A stretch of DNA of 64,000 nt from RGIG8748 sp045544515 (GTDB taxonomy: Bacteria; Bacillota; Clostridia; UMGS1810), in assembly GCA_045544515.1 (NCBI GenBank), contig JAZPZD010000019.1:160947-224946 (forward strand), read 5' to 3'. Position 1 is the stretch's first letter. Each line of letters begins with the position of its first letter. The notes under the pieces were generated by a model. The model saw only the letters and a program-made list of their open reading frames with translations. It made no database searches and had not been told where the DNA came from. The position numbers and the translations under genes are program-made. Below, in pieces: positions 48,673 to 56,109 of this stretch.

Positions 48673-48852
48673 TTATTTCTCCTGTTCTTTATTAAGTTGT
48701 TGATTGCGCCTCCTGTCGTGTTCCGGGCAAGGGAATGGCTCGCTGTTATAACAAGCCTCACAACAGTCGTCGCAGGACGGTCCGAAACGGTCATTATAAG
48801 GGCAGGGACGCACAGTTTCGAGGTCCCTGCCACAAGTCGAGCATTTCGGCAT
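48673..48852 (-). CDS. Small cysteine-rich phage protein
   Basis: A 59-residue protein with CSTCGRD, RPCPYND, and CDDCCEACYN in a row, then PFPCPEH, so probably a zinc-binding mini-domain. GGAGAAGTAAT before the ATG overlaps the end of the endolysin gene. Its stop lies two bases before the holin start. It stands between endolysin and holin, but a role in lysis is only inferred from position. Confidence 0.7.
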   Translation of the reverse strand: MPKCSTCGRDLETVRPCPYNDRFGPSCDDCCEACYNSEPFPCPEHDRRRNQQLNKEQEK

Positions 48853-48853
48853 A

Positions 48854-50467
48854 TTACTTCTCCGGGATTTTCAGCACTTGCCCTGCTGTAATGGTATTGG
48901 ATTTCAAGCCATTAAGAGTCTTGATTTCCGTGTAGCGCGAGCCTTTACCGAGCAGCTTTTGAGCAATCCCCCAAAGGCTGTCGCCCTTGACTACGGTATA
49001 AGTGCGCTCCGCTTTTGCCTCCGCCTTTTCCGTTCCGGGGATTTTGATTTTCTGCCCGACGCTGATCCTGTTCGGGTTGCTGATACCGTTATAGGCGGCG
49101 AGTTTCTGATAGGTTGTCCCATACTTCTTTGCGATAGAGGACAGCGTATCACCGCTCTTGACCGTATAAACGGTTTCGGAGGTTGTCGCCTCCGGCTTTG
49201 CGGTCGGCGTAGAGGGAACGCTCGGAGCGGTCGAGGTTGTACCGGGAATTTTGATTTTTTGTCCGACGTGAATGAGGCTCGGATTTGCGATACCGTTGTA
49301 CTCCGCAAGTTTCTGATATGTAGTGCCGTACTTGGAGGCGATCGCCGAAAGGGTGTCGCCGCTCTTTACGGTGTATACCACATCACCGCTCGCGGGAGTT
49401 TTTGTGTCCGGCTCGGTAGAGGTTGTCCCTCCGGCGTACTTGTCATAGTATTTCTGACCGTACTCCGCGCGTTTCTTCTGTACGCTTTCGCCTTGATTTG
49501 CGGGACGCTCGAATTTGAGCAATACAGCATTTGAGGCGGTAAGCACAGAGGACGCGGTTTCGAGGACGGACAGCACCGAAGACTTGTAGCCCTCGCTCAA
49601 TTCCTTATAAAGGAAGTCAAGCTGCATACCGAGGTCGCCGATACTCTTTCCGGCTGCCTTTGCAAAATTGAGTAGGTTTTGCTTTCTGCTCCAATAGGTC
49701 CATTGGGCGAGTCCGTAGCCGGCCGCGTCCTTTACGAAATTATCGTATGAGCCGTTATCGACTGCCGCCGTGTAGGTAGCGTCGGTGTAGCCCAACGACT
49801 TCTCGTAGGTCTGTTGGAGGTTGTTGGATTTGAGGGCGGACTCTGCATACAGATTTCCCATAAGTCCGGCTACGCCATAGGCGTTTCCGATTTTCCCCAT
49901 AAGGTAATTCCAAATGGTCTTTTCGTCTGCGTCCGTTCCTGTACTTGCATACCCGGTTACGGTGTCGGTCGAGTCCTCCGGGACGGCAGGGTTATAGATA
50001 AAACCGAGGAATTTGTAGCCCGTTCCTGCGCCCCAATTTCCGTTAGAGCCTTTCTTTCGGGTCTGCGTCCAAAACGGCTTTGACGCGCCCCAACCACTCT
50101 CCGAGGTGATAACCTCCGTTGCGCTGACTACCTTTTCTACGATAGCCACGTGTCCTGCGCCGTCGCTGCCCGATAAGGTTGCGCCTTTCTGCCAAACCAT
50201 ACACGCACCGAGGCGAGGAGTCTGCCCGGTCTTGCAAGAGCCTTTGTACTGCATAAAGTTCTCCGCATTTACCGGGGCGAGGTATTTACAGCACCCATAT
50301 CCACCGATTTCGTTAAAACGGCCGTAGGCATAGCCGACGCAGTTTGCGAGTACATCGCAGTCGCTGTCGGCAGGACTGCCCTTGATAGCGTTGGAATAGC
50401 CTCCGTTGGCTTTTCGGGTGTAGTATTTATTGCCCTTTTCGGGCTTGGTAGTTCTCATTTGGAACAT
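48854..50467 (-). CDS. Endolysin: CHAP-like domain, phage tail lysozyme domain and three LysM repeats
   Basis: A 537-residue lysin. Residues about 20-150 look like a CHAP amidase/peptidase (DCDVLANCVGYAYGRF with the Cys, GHVAIVEKV with the His). A region from TIWNYLMGKIGNAYGVAGLMGN resembles a phage tail lysozyme domain. Three LysM repeats follow (each near YTVKSGDTLS or YTVVKGDSLW), separated by Ser/Thr/Pro linkers. Two lytic domains plus triple LysM make it a strong wall binder. The ATG at 50467 follows AGGAGG and overlaps the upstream stop region; an ATG at 50458 is possible. Confidence 0.9.
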   Translation of the reverse strand: MFQMRTTKPEKGNKYYTRKANGGYSNAIKGSPADSDCDVLANCVGYAYGRFNEIGGYGCCKYLAPVNAENFMQYKGSCKTGQTPRLGACMVWQKGATLSGSDGAGHVAIVEKVVSATEVITSESGWGASKPFWTQTRKKGSNGNWGAGTGYKFLGFIYNPAVPEDSTDTVTGYASTGTDADEKTIWNYLMGKIGNAYGVAGLMGNLYAESALKSNNLQQTYEKSLGYTDATYTAAVDNGSYDNFVKDAAGYGLAQWTYWSRKQNLLNFAKAAGKSIGDLGMQLDFLYKELSEGYKSSVLSVLETASSVLTASNAVLLKFERPANQGESVQKKRAEYGQKYYDKYAGGTTSTEPDTKTPASGDVVYTVKSGDTLSAIASKYGTTYQKLAEYNGIANPSLIHVGQKIKIPGTTSTAPSVPSTPTAKPEATTSETVYTVKSGDTLSSIAKKYGTTYQKLAAYNGISNPNRISVGQKIKIPGTEKAEAKAERTYTVVKGDSLWGIAQKLLGKGSRYTEIKTLNGLKSNTITAGQVLKIPEK

Positions 50468-50468
50468 T

Positions 50469-50858
50469 CTACTCGCCCTCCTCATCGTCAACGGCGGTCA
50501 TATCCTCGCCGTTAAATGTGTCCTGCTGTGGAAAATCCTTGATTTCCTCTGCGGTGTCCTGTGTCTTTTTCTCGTCCATAGTGTTACCTCCATTTCTGCG
50601 GTTTTCTTCGTATGCCCGGTCTTCCTTTTGGTATTCGCGTTCTTTGTAGCGTTCCTTTGTGGTCTTTATCCACGCCATAGCCCCGCACTCCGTACCGAGT
50701 ACGGCAAAAACGCAAGTGCAAAGGGTGTCCGGGATTGCTCCATAGAGCCAAAATGTGCGTATCATTACCACCGAGAAAATGATGAGCGTTAATGCGATAA
50801 ATACGAGGATAATATCCATAACGCCGATACGCTTCTTTGGGGTGTCGTCTTTCTTCAA
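50469..50858 (-). CDS. Phage membrane protein of the lysis region
   Basis: A 129-residue protein with two hydrophobic helices (IILVFIALTLIIFSVVMI and a second around CTCVFAVLGTECGAMAWI), then a charged cytoplasmic tail rich in Glu and Lys. A TTG at 50858 behind AAAGGAGGTGG is the best start. Its position between the DGR and the endolysin suggests a lysis or holin-accessory role, unproven. Confidence 0.68.
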   Translation of the reverse strand: MKKDDTPKKRIGVMDIILVFIALTLIIFSVVMIRTFWLYGAIPDTLCTCVFAVLGTECGAMAWIKTTKERYKEREYQKEDRAYEENRRNGGNTMDEKKTQDTAEEIKDFPQQDTFNGEDMTAVDDEEGE

Positions 50859-50875
50859 GACAACCACCTCCTTTC

Positions 50876-51214
50876 TCAAAATTGGTCGTGTGCTTTCTGA
50901 TTTAGGTGCTTTTCCAAACGGTCGTGAGCCTTTGTTACTTCTCCGTTACAGCCCTGTTGCTTCAAGCCGTCAAGACAGGCGAGCATAGCGTAACTCAATA
51001 CGCATAATTCGTCGTTGAGGACTTTGAGGTCGTCGGACTCTTTCTTTCGCAGAGCCTCGCAGTCCTTTTTGTGCTGTTCTTTGAGTTCGGCGATGTCCGT
51101 GGATTGCTTTTCCTGTTTCTGAAACCACTTAATGATTGCATATACCGCCGCCCAAATGCCTCCGACTGCGCCGATGAGGGCAGCGACTTTGATTATCACG
51201 TCAACTGTTTCCAA
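50876..51214 (-). CDS. Phage membrane-anchored coiled-coil protein
   Basis: A 112-residue protein with an N-terminal membrane helix (a segment with VAALIGAVGGIWAAVYAI) and a long helical charged tail, a layout like haemolysin/XhlA-type lysis accessory proteins. A TTG at 51214 behind AAAGGAG is the likely start and lies inside the end of the reverse transcriptase gene (14-base overlap). The longer frame would run into the RT gene. Confidence 0.65.
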   Translation of the reverse strand: METVDVIIKVAALIGAVGGIWAAVYAIIKWFQKQEKQSTDIAELKEQHKKDCEALRKKESDDLKVLNDELCVLSYAMLACLDGLKQQGCNGEVTKAHDRLEKHLNQKAHDQF

Positions 51215-52337
51215 TACTGTGTTCTCCTTTCCCGCCGAGGGCGTATTTTGCATAAATCTCATTGAGCCTCCTGCGGAGTCCGTAACTGTCGCAATGTTGG
51301 AAAATTCCCTTGTAAGAGGCGACCCTCCGCATAAAATACTCATTGTCGATAATTCCTGCGGCGAGTTCGTCGCTCATTCTGCGTACATTTCGGATAATTC
51401 TCCGGGCTGTCTGCTTTTTGAGTTTTCTGTGGGTAGCCCAAATGTGATACCCAACAAAGTCGATACCGAGGCTCACCGGGCGGATTGCCGTCTTGCTGTT
51501 GAGGTTGAGGTGCAACCTCTCCAAAAGGAGCGTTTCGATGTCGTCTTTGATTTGGTGCAATACCCGCTTGTCATTATGTAAAATAATCACATCGTCCATA
51601 TAGCGGATATAGTAGTGTAGGCGTAGTTCGTGCTTTGCGTATTGGTCTAACTCGTTGAGATAGATATTAGCGAACAGCTGTGAGGTCAAATTGCCGATAG
51701 GCATTCCAACATCATACAGCCAATCCTCCTCCGGGCAGTCGTCCGGGGCGACTCCTGCGGGCAATCCAAAGGCCTGGTCCTCTGAATTGATAATCGTAGA
51801 GAGTAGCCTCATCAGTCTTTCGTCCTTTATCCTCCTGCTCAAAATGTCAAGCAGTACAGCGTGGTCTACTCGGTAGAAATATTTGCTTATATCTAACTTT
51901 AAGTAATACCATTCTCCGGGCTTTCGACTGACTTGCCGTAGCCAATATTGCAGACGGTCCGCCGCTGCGTGTGAGCCTTTTCCTTTACGACAAGCGTAAC
52001 TATCGTCTATAAACATTCGGTCATAGAACGGGTTGAGGTGTCTATACACGCTCCATTGAGCGACCCTGTCCTTGAATTGCAACGCCATTACGAGCCTCTT
52101 TTTCGGCTCGTAAACAAAGAACGGGCGATATGCTCCGACGCGGTATGTTTCCCAAATAAATTCGTTTTGCAGTTCGATGAGGTTTTCTTCGAGCCTGTCC
52201 GTGAATTTGAGGACATCGTCCCGGTATCGTTTGTTCTTTCGCGCTTCAAGGTAGGATTGATAAAGGCCCTCGTAATCGTATATCTGACCGTAAATATCCG
52301 TCAGACAATTCATCTGCGGAATTGACTCGTCATTCAT
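51201..52337 (-). CDS. Diversity-generating retroelement reverse transcriptase
   Basis: A 378-residue reverse transcriptase. LDIS (about 148-151) is the first catalytic Asp motif, IGNLTSQ (214-220) is the DGR form of the motif that reads QGxxxSP in group II intron enzymes, and YMDD (246-249) is the active site. There is no maturase, HNH or integrase domain, and the protein ends soon after the thumb, as DGR enzymes do. It would copy the adjacent template RNA with adenine errors. GGCAGGAGAAACT precedes the ATG. Template repeat, Avd and target gene lie just upstream in the same direction. Confidence 0.95.
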   Translation of the reverse strand: MNDESIPQMNCLTDIYGQIYDYEGLYQSYLEARKNKRYRDDVLKFTDRLEENLIELQNEFIWETYRVGAYRPFFVYEPKKRLVMALQFKDRVAQWSVYRHLNPFYDRMFIDDSYACRKGKGSHAAADRLQYWLRQVSRKPGEWYYLKLDISKYFYRVDHAVLLDILSRRIKDERLMRLLSTIINSEDQAFGLPAGVAPDDCPEEDWLYDVGMPIGNLTSQLFANIYLNELDQYAKHELRLHYYIRYMDDVIILHNDKRVLHQIKDDIETLLLERLHLNLNSKTAIRPVSLGIDFVGYHIWATHRKLKKQTARRIIRNVRRMSDELAAGIIDNEYFMRRVASYKGIFQHCDSYGLRRRLNEIYAKYALGGKGEHSIGNS

Positions 52338-52515
52338 AGTTTCTCCTGCCTTTCTGCCGTGTGCGACATTTCTGCCCCGCCGTCCTCGCGGCGTTTTCAC
52401 GGCGATACAATCTTTTCCCTAAATACTTCGATTTTCGGGAGGGAGTTGCGCCCCTTTGGTGTTACGCTCTGTACCATATCCCGTAGGATAACAGTCCCCT
52501 CCGGCGTAACAGCAG
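52338..52515 (-). other. Non-coding interval between template repeat and RT gene
   Basis: This stretch holds no convincing gene. It lies downstream of the template repeat in the transcript and before the RT ribosome binding site, the place where DGRs carry RNA needed for priming and RT-Avd binding. No perfect hairpin stands out by eye. Confidence 0.5.
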
Positions 52516-52631
52516 AGCGGAGCGGAAACCGATGTTCGTGTTCGTATTCGTCCGAGAGTTGTTCAAGTTCGTATTGAACACACCCGCATTCGACCCGTTG
52601 TTCCAGTTGCCACCGCGATACGGAGTCCGCT
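52516..52631 (-). repeat. DGR template repeat (TR)
   Basis: A 116-base copy of the variable end of the target gene (53129-53244). Read on the minus strand it has Asn AAY codons at most variable positions (for example GGNWNNGSNAGVFNTN), the usual design that lets adenine mutagenesis give many residues but no stops. It does not lie in a gene. All differences from VR but one are at template adenines. Confidence 0.96.
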
Positions 52632-52655
52632 AATATGGCCCAACCCCCAAAAAGG

Positions 52656-53042
52656 TTATTTGACGTGTTTCATATAGCCTCCGATTATGCGTCCTATTTC
52701 GTTGAGGAGTTTGCTCCAATTCTCGTAGCGTTTGAACGAGAGAGGCGGTGCTATGTTCTGCCCGTAATACTTTCGGTCCTGCGCCAAGCGGATAAAATGC
52801 CGCAGTACATCGAGTTCGATGTCGAGTTCCTGCAAGGTTGTTTTCTTGTAGTATTTCTTCTCGATTTCGATTGCGAGGCGGTACATCTTCAACATAGAGG
52901 CGCGTATCTCATCGGCGGTCTGTTTCTCGCGTCTTGGAAAGTTATCTACGGCGGGTTTGCCGTAGGCAATCATATCGGCGATTTTCTCTTTCAAAATGAA
53001 AGAGGCTGTTTCTTTGCCGTAATTGAGTTTATCTGCGTCCAT
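52656..53042 (-). CDS. avd: Accessory variability determinant (Avd/bAvd-like)
   Basis: A 128-residue, basic, all-helical protein of the four-helix bundle type that forms a pentamer around DGR RNA and binds the reverse transcriptase. Typical segments are KETASFILKEKIADMIAYGK, ASMLKMYRLAIEIEKKYY and VLRHFIRLAQDRKYYG. It lies between the target gene and the template repeat, the normal place. AAAGGAGCAAGAGT precedes the ATG at 53042; upstream in-frame starts are not supported. Confidence 0.9.
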   Translation of the reverse strand: MDADKLNYGKETASFILKEKIADMIAYGKPAVDNFPRREKQTADEIRASMLKMYRLAIEIEKKYYKKTTLQELDIELDVLRHFIRLAQDRKYYGQNIAPPLSFKRYENWSKLLNEIGRIIGGYMKHVK

Positions 53043-53067
53043 ACTCTTGCTCCTTTCCAAAAGAATA

Positions 53068-53089
53068 GAGGCGACCTATCGGCCGCCTC
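53068..53089 (-). other. Hairpin downstream of the variable repeat
   Basis: GAGGCGGCC and GGTCGCCTC pair with one mismatch around GATA on the minus strand, 40 bases past the end of VR and 28 past the target stop. Known DGRs carry a stem-loop just after VR that directs homing. It is followed by TATTCTTTT, so it may instead terminate or attenuate transcription before Avd. Confidence 0.5.
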
Positions 53090-53116
53090 ATCAGTTTTTC
53101 AGTATTCAGTTTTCAG

Positions 53117-54187
53117 TTACGCATAAAAAGCGGAGCGGAAACCGAAGTGCGCGCCCGTACCCGTCCGAGAGTCGTCCAAGTACGTACCGAACACACCCGC
53201 ACCCGACCCGTCGTACCAGCTGCCACCGCGATACGGCGTCCGCTCTGCGGCTCCGTTGTTTGCGTAGAAGTAGTCGCCCTGATAGTCAAATGCGGTATCA
53301 TCGGGCATAAGGGCGAGGGCGTAAAGGAGTTCCTTCGCCTCGTCGCATACGGTGTCTGCACAACTCACATTGACAAATGTGCTGGAACGGCTTTCGTCTT
53401 TACGGTCTGCCTGTGCGCCTGTAATCCATTGCCACTTGCTCGATACCATATCGAGTTTGAGGCTATTCTCGGTCGTGCCGCTGCCGTCCGGGTCGATAAG
53501 TTCGCCTGTAGTTCCGTCAATGGCTTTCCATTGAGCAGAGCCAACAGCCTGCGAGTTGCTACTGTCGGCCGCGTCGTTGTTTTCGAGGATTTGGAGTTCG
53601 CCATACACAAGGCGCATACCGCCGTTCCACTCCCACACATTGCCGTTAAGGTCGTAGATACCGTCAAGCTGCTTGTTATGACTCCATTCTACGGGGCCTG
53701 TGCCTGTGGCTACGCGGTTGGTCTTTCCGTCAGAGCCGATGAGAGTCGGGATAGCCTTGTATGCCGTTTCTCTCGCGTCCTTGCCGTAGTTGTTATTGCC
53801 GTAAGGCAACCAACCGTTCTTCTTGCACCACAGAGCGATTGCACCCCATTCCATAGCGGTCATTAAGTGCCAACCCTCACCCTTTGCGGAGCAACGGGCG
53901 GCGGCGTTGTCGAAGTTGATAGTACAGGTCGGGTCTTCTCCGGGGAGCGAGTAGGCTCTGCCGTCGTAAACCTTGTTCTGATACTTGGAGATATAGATAC
54001 CGTTCTTCTCCACGCCGTTGACGATGAATGCCGGGTGGGTGCTGTCGCTACCGCCCGTGATAACATCGCTCATTTTGAATTTGGGGATAAATACCATAAC
54101 GGAGGGGAGTCCCTTGTCGTCCGTGATGATACTGTTTGTCGGGAATGCCGATTTGAGCGCGAGGCTCGCAAGGTCAAAATTACTCAT
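53117..54187 (-). CDS. DGR target: variable tail protein with C-type-lectin/FGE-like fold
   Basis: A 356-residue phage protein, likely the receptor-binding tip of a tail fibre. The C-terminal two thirds resemble the formylglycine-generating-enzyme/C-type lectin fold of DGR targets (GWHLMTAMEWGAIALW, GIYDLNGNVWEWNGG, and the end RGGSW with GFRSAFYA). Residues 323-348 are encoded by the variable repeat; 13 residues differ from the template, where most are Asn. The last residues GFRSA are fixed. AAGGAGGAAATCAGA precedes the ATG. It follows small fibre-region genes and precedes avd. Confidence 0.95.
   Translation of the reverse strand: MSNFDLASLALKSAFPTNSIITDDKGLPSVMVFIPKFKMSDVITGGSDSTHPAFIVNGVEKNGIYISKYQNKVYDGRAYSLPGEDPTCTINFDNAAARCSAKGEGWHLMTAMEWGAIALWCKKNGWLPYGNNNYGKDARETAYKAIPTLIGSDGKTNRVATGTGPVEWSHNKQLDGIYDLNGNVWEWNGGMRLVYGELQILENNDAADSSNSQAVGSAQWKAIDGTTGELIDPDGSGTTENSLKLDMVSSKWQWITGAQADRKDESRSSTFVNVSCADTVCDEAKELLYALALMPDDTAFDYQGDYFYANNGAAERTPYRGGSWYDGSGAGVFGTYLDDSRTGTGAHFGFRSAFYA
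53129..53244 (-). repeat. DGR variable repeat (VR)
   Basis: The 116-base partner of the template repeat at 52516-52631. The last 17 bases in the minus direction (53129-53145) are identical in both and would act as the site where mutagenic homing starts. Of 18 differences, 17 are at template adenines (13 A to G, 3 A to T, 1 A to C) and one is at a template T. VR ends 10 bases before the target stop codon. Confidence 0.97.
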
Positions 54188-54200
54188 TCTGATTTCCTCC

Positions 54201-54557
54201 TTATGCTACTGCGGCTCTGTTTTCCAAAGCCCACAGCGTTAATGTAACCTTTTCCATATCGAGGGGCTTCGCAACGGGGACCTGGTCCTCGGAATGTTCG
54301 TCGCCCTCTGCAACAGGCTCGGTAGCCTCCTGCGCCTCGTATTCGATTTCGGGAATGTCGATTTGTGCTACATAGTAGCGACCGCTCTCCGCACCGATTA
54401 CGAGTGCGCCGTCTTCGTCGCTACACACGTCGATATGTACCGGCCACTCTTTCTGCCTCTTGGCAAGGTTGATTGTGAGGTCGTCGTCAAAGCAAATGGA
54501 AGTGCCATTTACCTCGTAAGGGATTTTCGCGCCCTCGTTCTTTTCTACGATAATCAT
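54201..54557 (-). CDS. Phage tail-region protein of unknown function
   Basis: A 118-residue acidic protein (starts MIIVEKNEGAKIPYEVNGTS), with a low-complexity Glu/Ala middle (YEAQEATEPVAEGDE). It lies directly before the DGR target gene. AGAGGAGGTATAATCGT precedes the ATG. A tail-fibre assembly or chaperone role is possible from its place only. Confidence 0.7.
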   Translation of the reverse strand: MIIVEKNEGAKIPYEVNGTSICFDDDLTINLAKRQKEWPVHIDVCSDEDGALVIGAESGRYYVAQIDIPEIEYEAQEATEPVAEGDEHSEDQVPVAKPLDMEKVTLTLWALENRAAVA

Positions 54558-55087
54558 ACGATTATACCTCCTCTGATTTTGATTTTGAGAGTAACGCTCT
54601 TTGCGCTACCCGTAAAGGCGATTTTGAAACCGTTGTACTGCTTGGCAGAAACGACGATTTCGCCCACATTGCCGTCGCTTTCTGTAACCTCCGTTTCGAC
54701 GGTGTAATTGCCCGTCTTTCGGGTGGTGATAGCGACGGTCTTTTCGCTGTTGTTGAAAGGATAAGACGCGCTATTGGTGAGGGTAACGGTCTTTTCCTCC
54801 GGGGTGTGTTCTGCGTGGTATTCTGTTACCGCTTTGCTGATGTCCGCCTCGGTAACGGTCAGCCTGTCGGTAGCGTCCCTCACAGCGAGCAGGAGCAGTC
54901 TGTTGGCAAGGTCCGCGTCAAAGATACCAAACTCCATATTGTTGAAGTTGGTCGCGCTCATATTCGTACCCTGCTGTAAGATTTCGCCCGCCGGGGTGAG
55001 AGTGATTGTTCCGTCTGCGTTCTCTTTTACCGTATAGGTATTATTGGGATTGACGGAGTGGTCTTTCCATAAAAGCAAATTATACAA
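54554..55087 (-). CDS. Phage tail fibre-region protein
   Basis: A 177-residue protein. The first half has QQGTNMSATNFNNMEFGIFD, a motif often seen in phage tail fibre or collar proteins, and the second half is beta-rich (TVETEVTESDGNVGEIVVSA). It starts at TTG 55087 behind GGAGGTGAAAGGCA, and its end overlaps the next start by four bases. Confidence 0.75.
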   Translation of the reverse strand: MYNLLLWKDHSVNPNNTYTVKENADGTITLTPAGEILQQGTNMSATNFNNMEFGIFDADLANRLLLLAVRDATDRLTVTEADISKAVTEYHAEHTPEEKTVTLTNSASYPFNNSEKTVAITTRKTGNYTVETEVTESDGNVGEIVVSAKQYNGFKIAFTGSAKSVTLKIKIRGGIIV

Positions 55088-55100
55088 TGCCTTTCACCTC

Positions 55101-55403
55101 CTATTCGATTTCGTACAATGGGAATTCCCACAGGGTTAATACGCCCTGCGTTGCTTTCTTCTCGATGTTTTCGGTCTTCTGTCCCGCTACGTCGCCGTCT
55201 TTATCGAGAATTCTGACGGCTGTAATGGTCGCCGCGTCGCCGTCGTCATTGGTAACGGTCGTGATTTTGAGGGCGTTTCCGTCCACGCGCTTGTCCGTAA
55301 TGACAGCGTCTTTCCACACTCCGTTAGTCAAATACTGAAACTTGGTAACGCGCTGTAACCATTCGGCGCGACGCTTTGCAAGGAATTTTTCAGTCCAAAA
55401 CAT
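55101..55403 (-). CDS. Small phage tail-region protein
   Basis: A 100-residue beta-rich protein beginning MFWTEKFLAKRRAEWLQR, with TNDDGDAATITAVRILDKDG in the middle. No family recognised; by place it belongs to the fibre or baseplate module. AGAGGAGGTGCAAGA precedes the ATG. Confidence 0.68.
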   Translation of the reverse strand: MFWTEKFLAKRRAEWLQRVTKFQYLTNGVWKDAVITDKRVDGNALKITTVTNDDGDAATITAVRILDKDGDVAGQKTENIEKKATQGVLTLWEFPLYEIE

Positions 55404-55419
55404 TCTTGCACCTCCTCTC

Positions 55420-56109
55420 TTAAAGTGTACCCGCTACGGCCGTTCCGCAGTAGAGATATTCCGCTCCGAAACTCTCCGCAGCTGCGTCCGTTTCGGTTAC
55501 TGCGGAGGTCTGCCTCTTTTTACCGAGTAGAGCGACCTCCGGCTCTAAACCACTTATCCTGTATTCGTGCTTGTAGTTCGTCCGCCCGGTGGTGATCGCC
55601 ACGGCTGCGGAGTATTTCACAAACGCTTTATAGGCTATGTGGGCGGGTATCTTTTTTGAGAGGACCGTTTCGATGTCCGCATAACTGATTTCGGGAATGT
55701 CCCCGCGCTCCATTTCAATAATGAGAGTGCAGTTTCCCGCGTCGTCTGTCCGGGGGAAATAGACATTGCTCCCTGCGCCCGTAAACGAGCGTATAGCCTC
55801 CTCAATTTTGGAGGCGGATAATTTACCAAAGCCGACGAAAAATGCTCTGACGAGCCTCCTGCGTTCCTCCAACGACCGATTTTTGTCGGTTTCGAGTCCG
55901 AGGAATGCTTCGAGCCTCGTAATCATACTTTCGTCCGCCGTTTCTACAAACGAGTTGTCGATAACGGTGTTTATTGCCTTGATAACATCGTCTGCGAGGC
56001 CGCCCTCTGCTTCGAGGATTGCCCGCATTTCAAAAACATCACGGTAAAAGGCGGGGTAAAAGGTAATGAGTTCTTCGTAGGTGCTGTCAAAGCCGTTACT
56101 ATAATACAT
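55420..56109 (-). CDS. YmfQ/gpI-type phage tail protein (DUF2313)
   Basis: A 229-residue protein that matches the position and layout of P2 gpI/Mu gp48/YmfQ proteins, which link the baseplate to the fibres. The N-terminal segment with LITFYPAFYRDVFEMRAILE and the central LEERRRLVRAFFVGFGKLS are typical. It overlaps the end of the baseplate J gene by 11 bases. Confidence 0.82.
   Translation of the reverse strand: MYYSNGFDSTYEELITFYPAFYRDVFEMRAILEAEGGLADDVIKAINTVIDNSFVETADESMITRLEAFLGLETDKNRSLEERRRLVRAFFVGFGKLSASKIEEAIRSFTGAGSNVYFPRTDDAGNCTLIIEMERGDIPEISYADIETVLSKKIPAHIAYKAFVKYSAAVAITTGRTNYKHEYRISGLEPEVALLGKKRQTSAVTETDAAAESFGAEYLYCGTAVAGTL

Noticed and set aside
48878..49534. Open frame of 218 codons opposite the endolysin
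   Set aside because: It mirrors the codon structure of the LysM repeats on the other strand and has no start signal.
51201..52337. Reverse transcriptase as a group II intron maturase or abortive-infection RT
   Set aside because: No maturase or nuclease domain and no intron structure is seen, the motif is IGNLTSQ rather than QGxxxSP, and a matching TR/VR pair and Avd are adjacent.
52338..52400. 21-residue N-terminal extension of the RT
   Set aside because: The ATG at 52337 has a good ribosome binding site, and the extension is Arg-rich and lies in the DGR RNA region.
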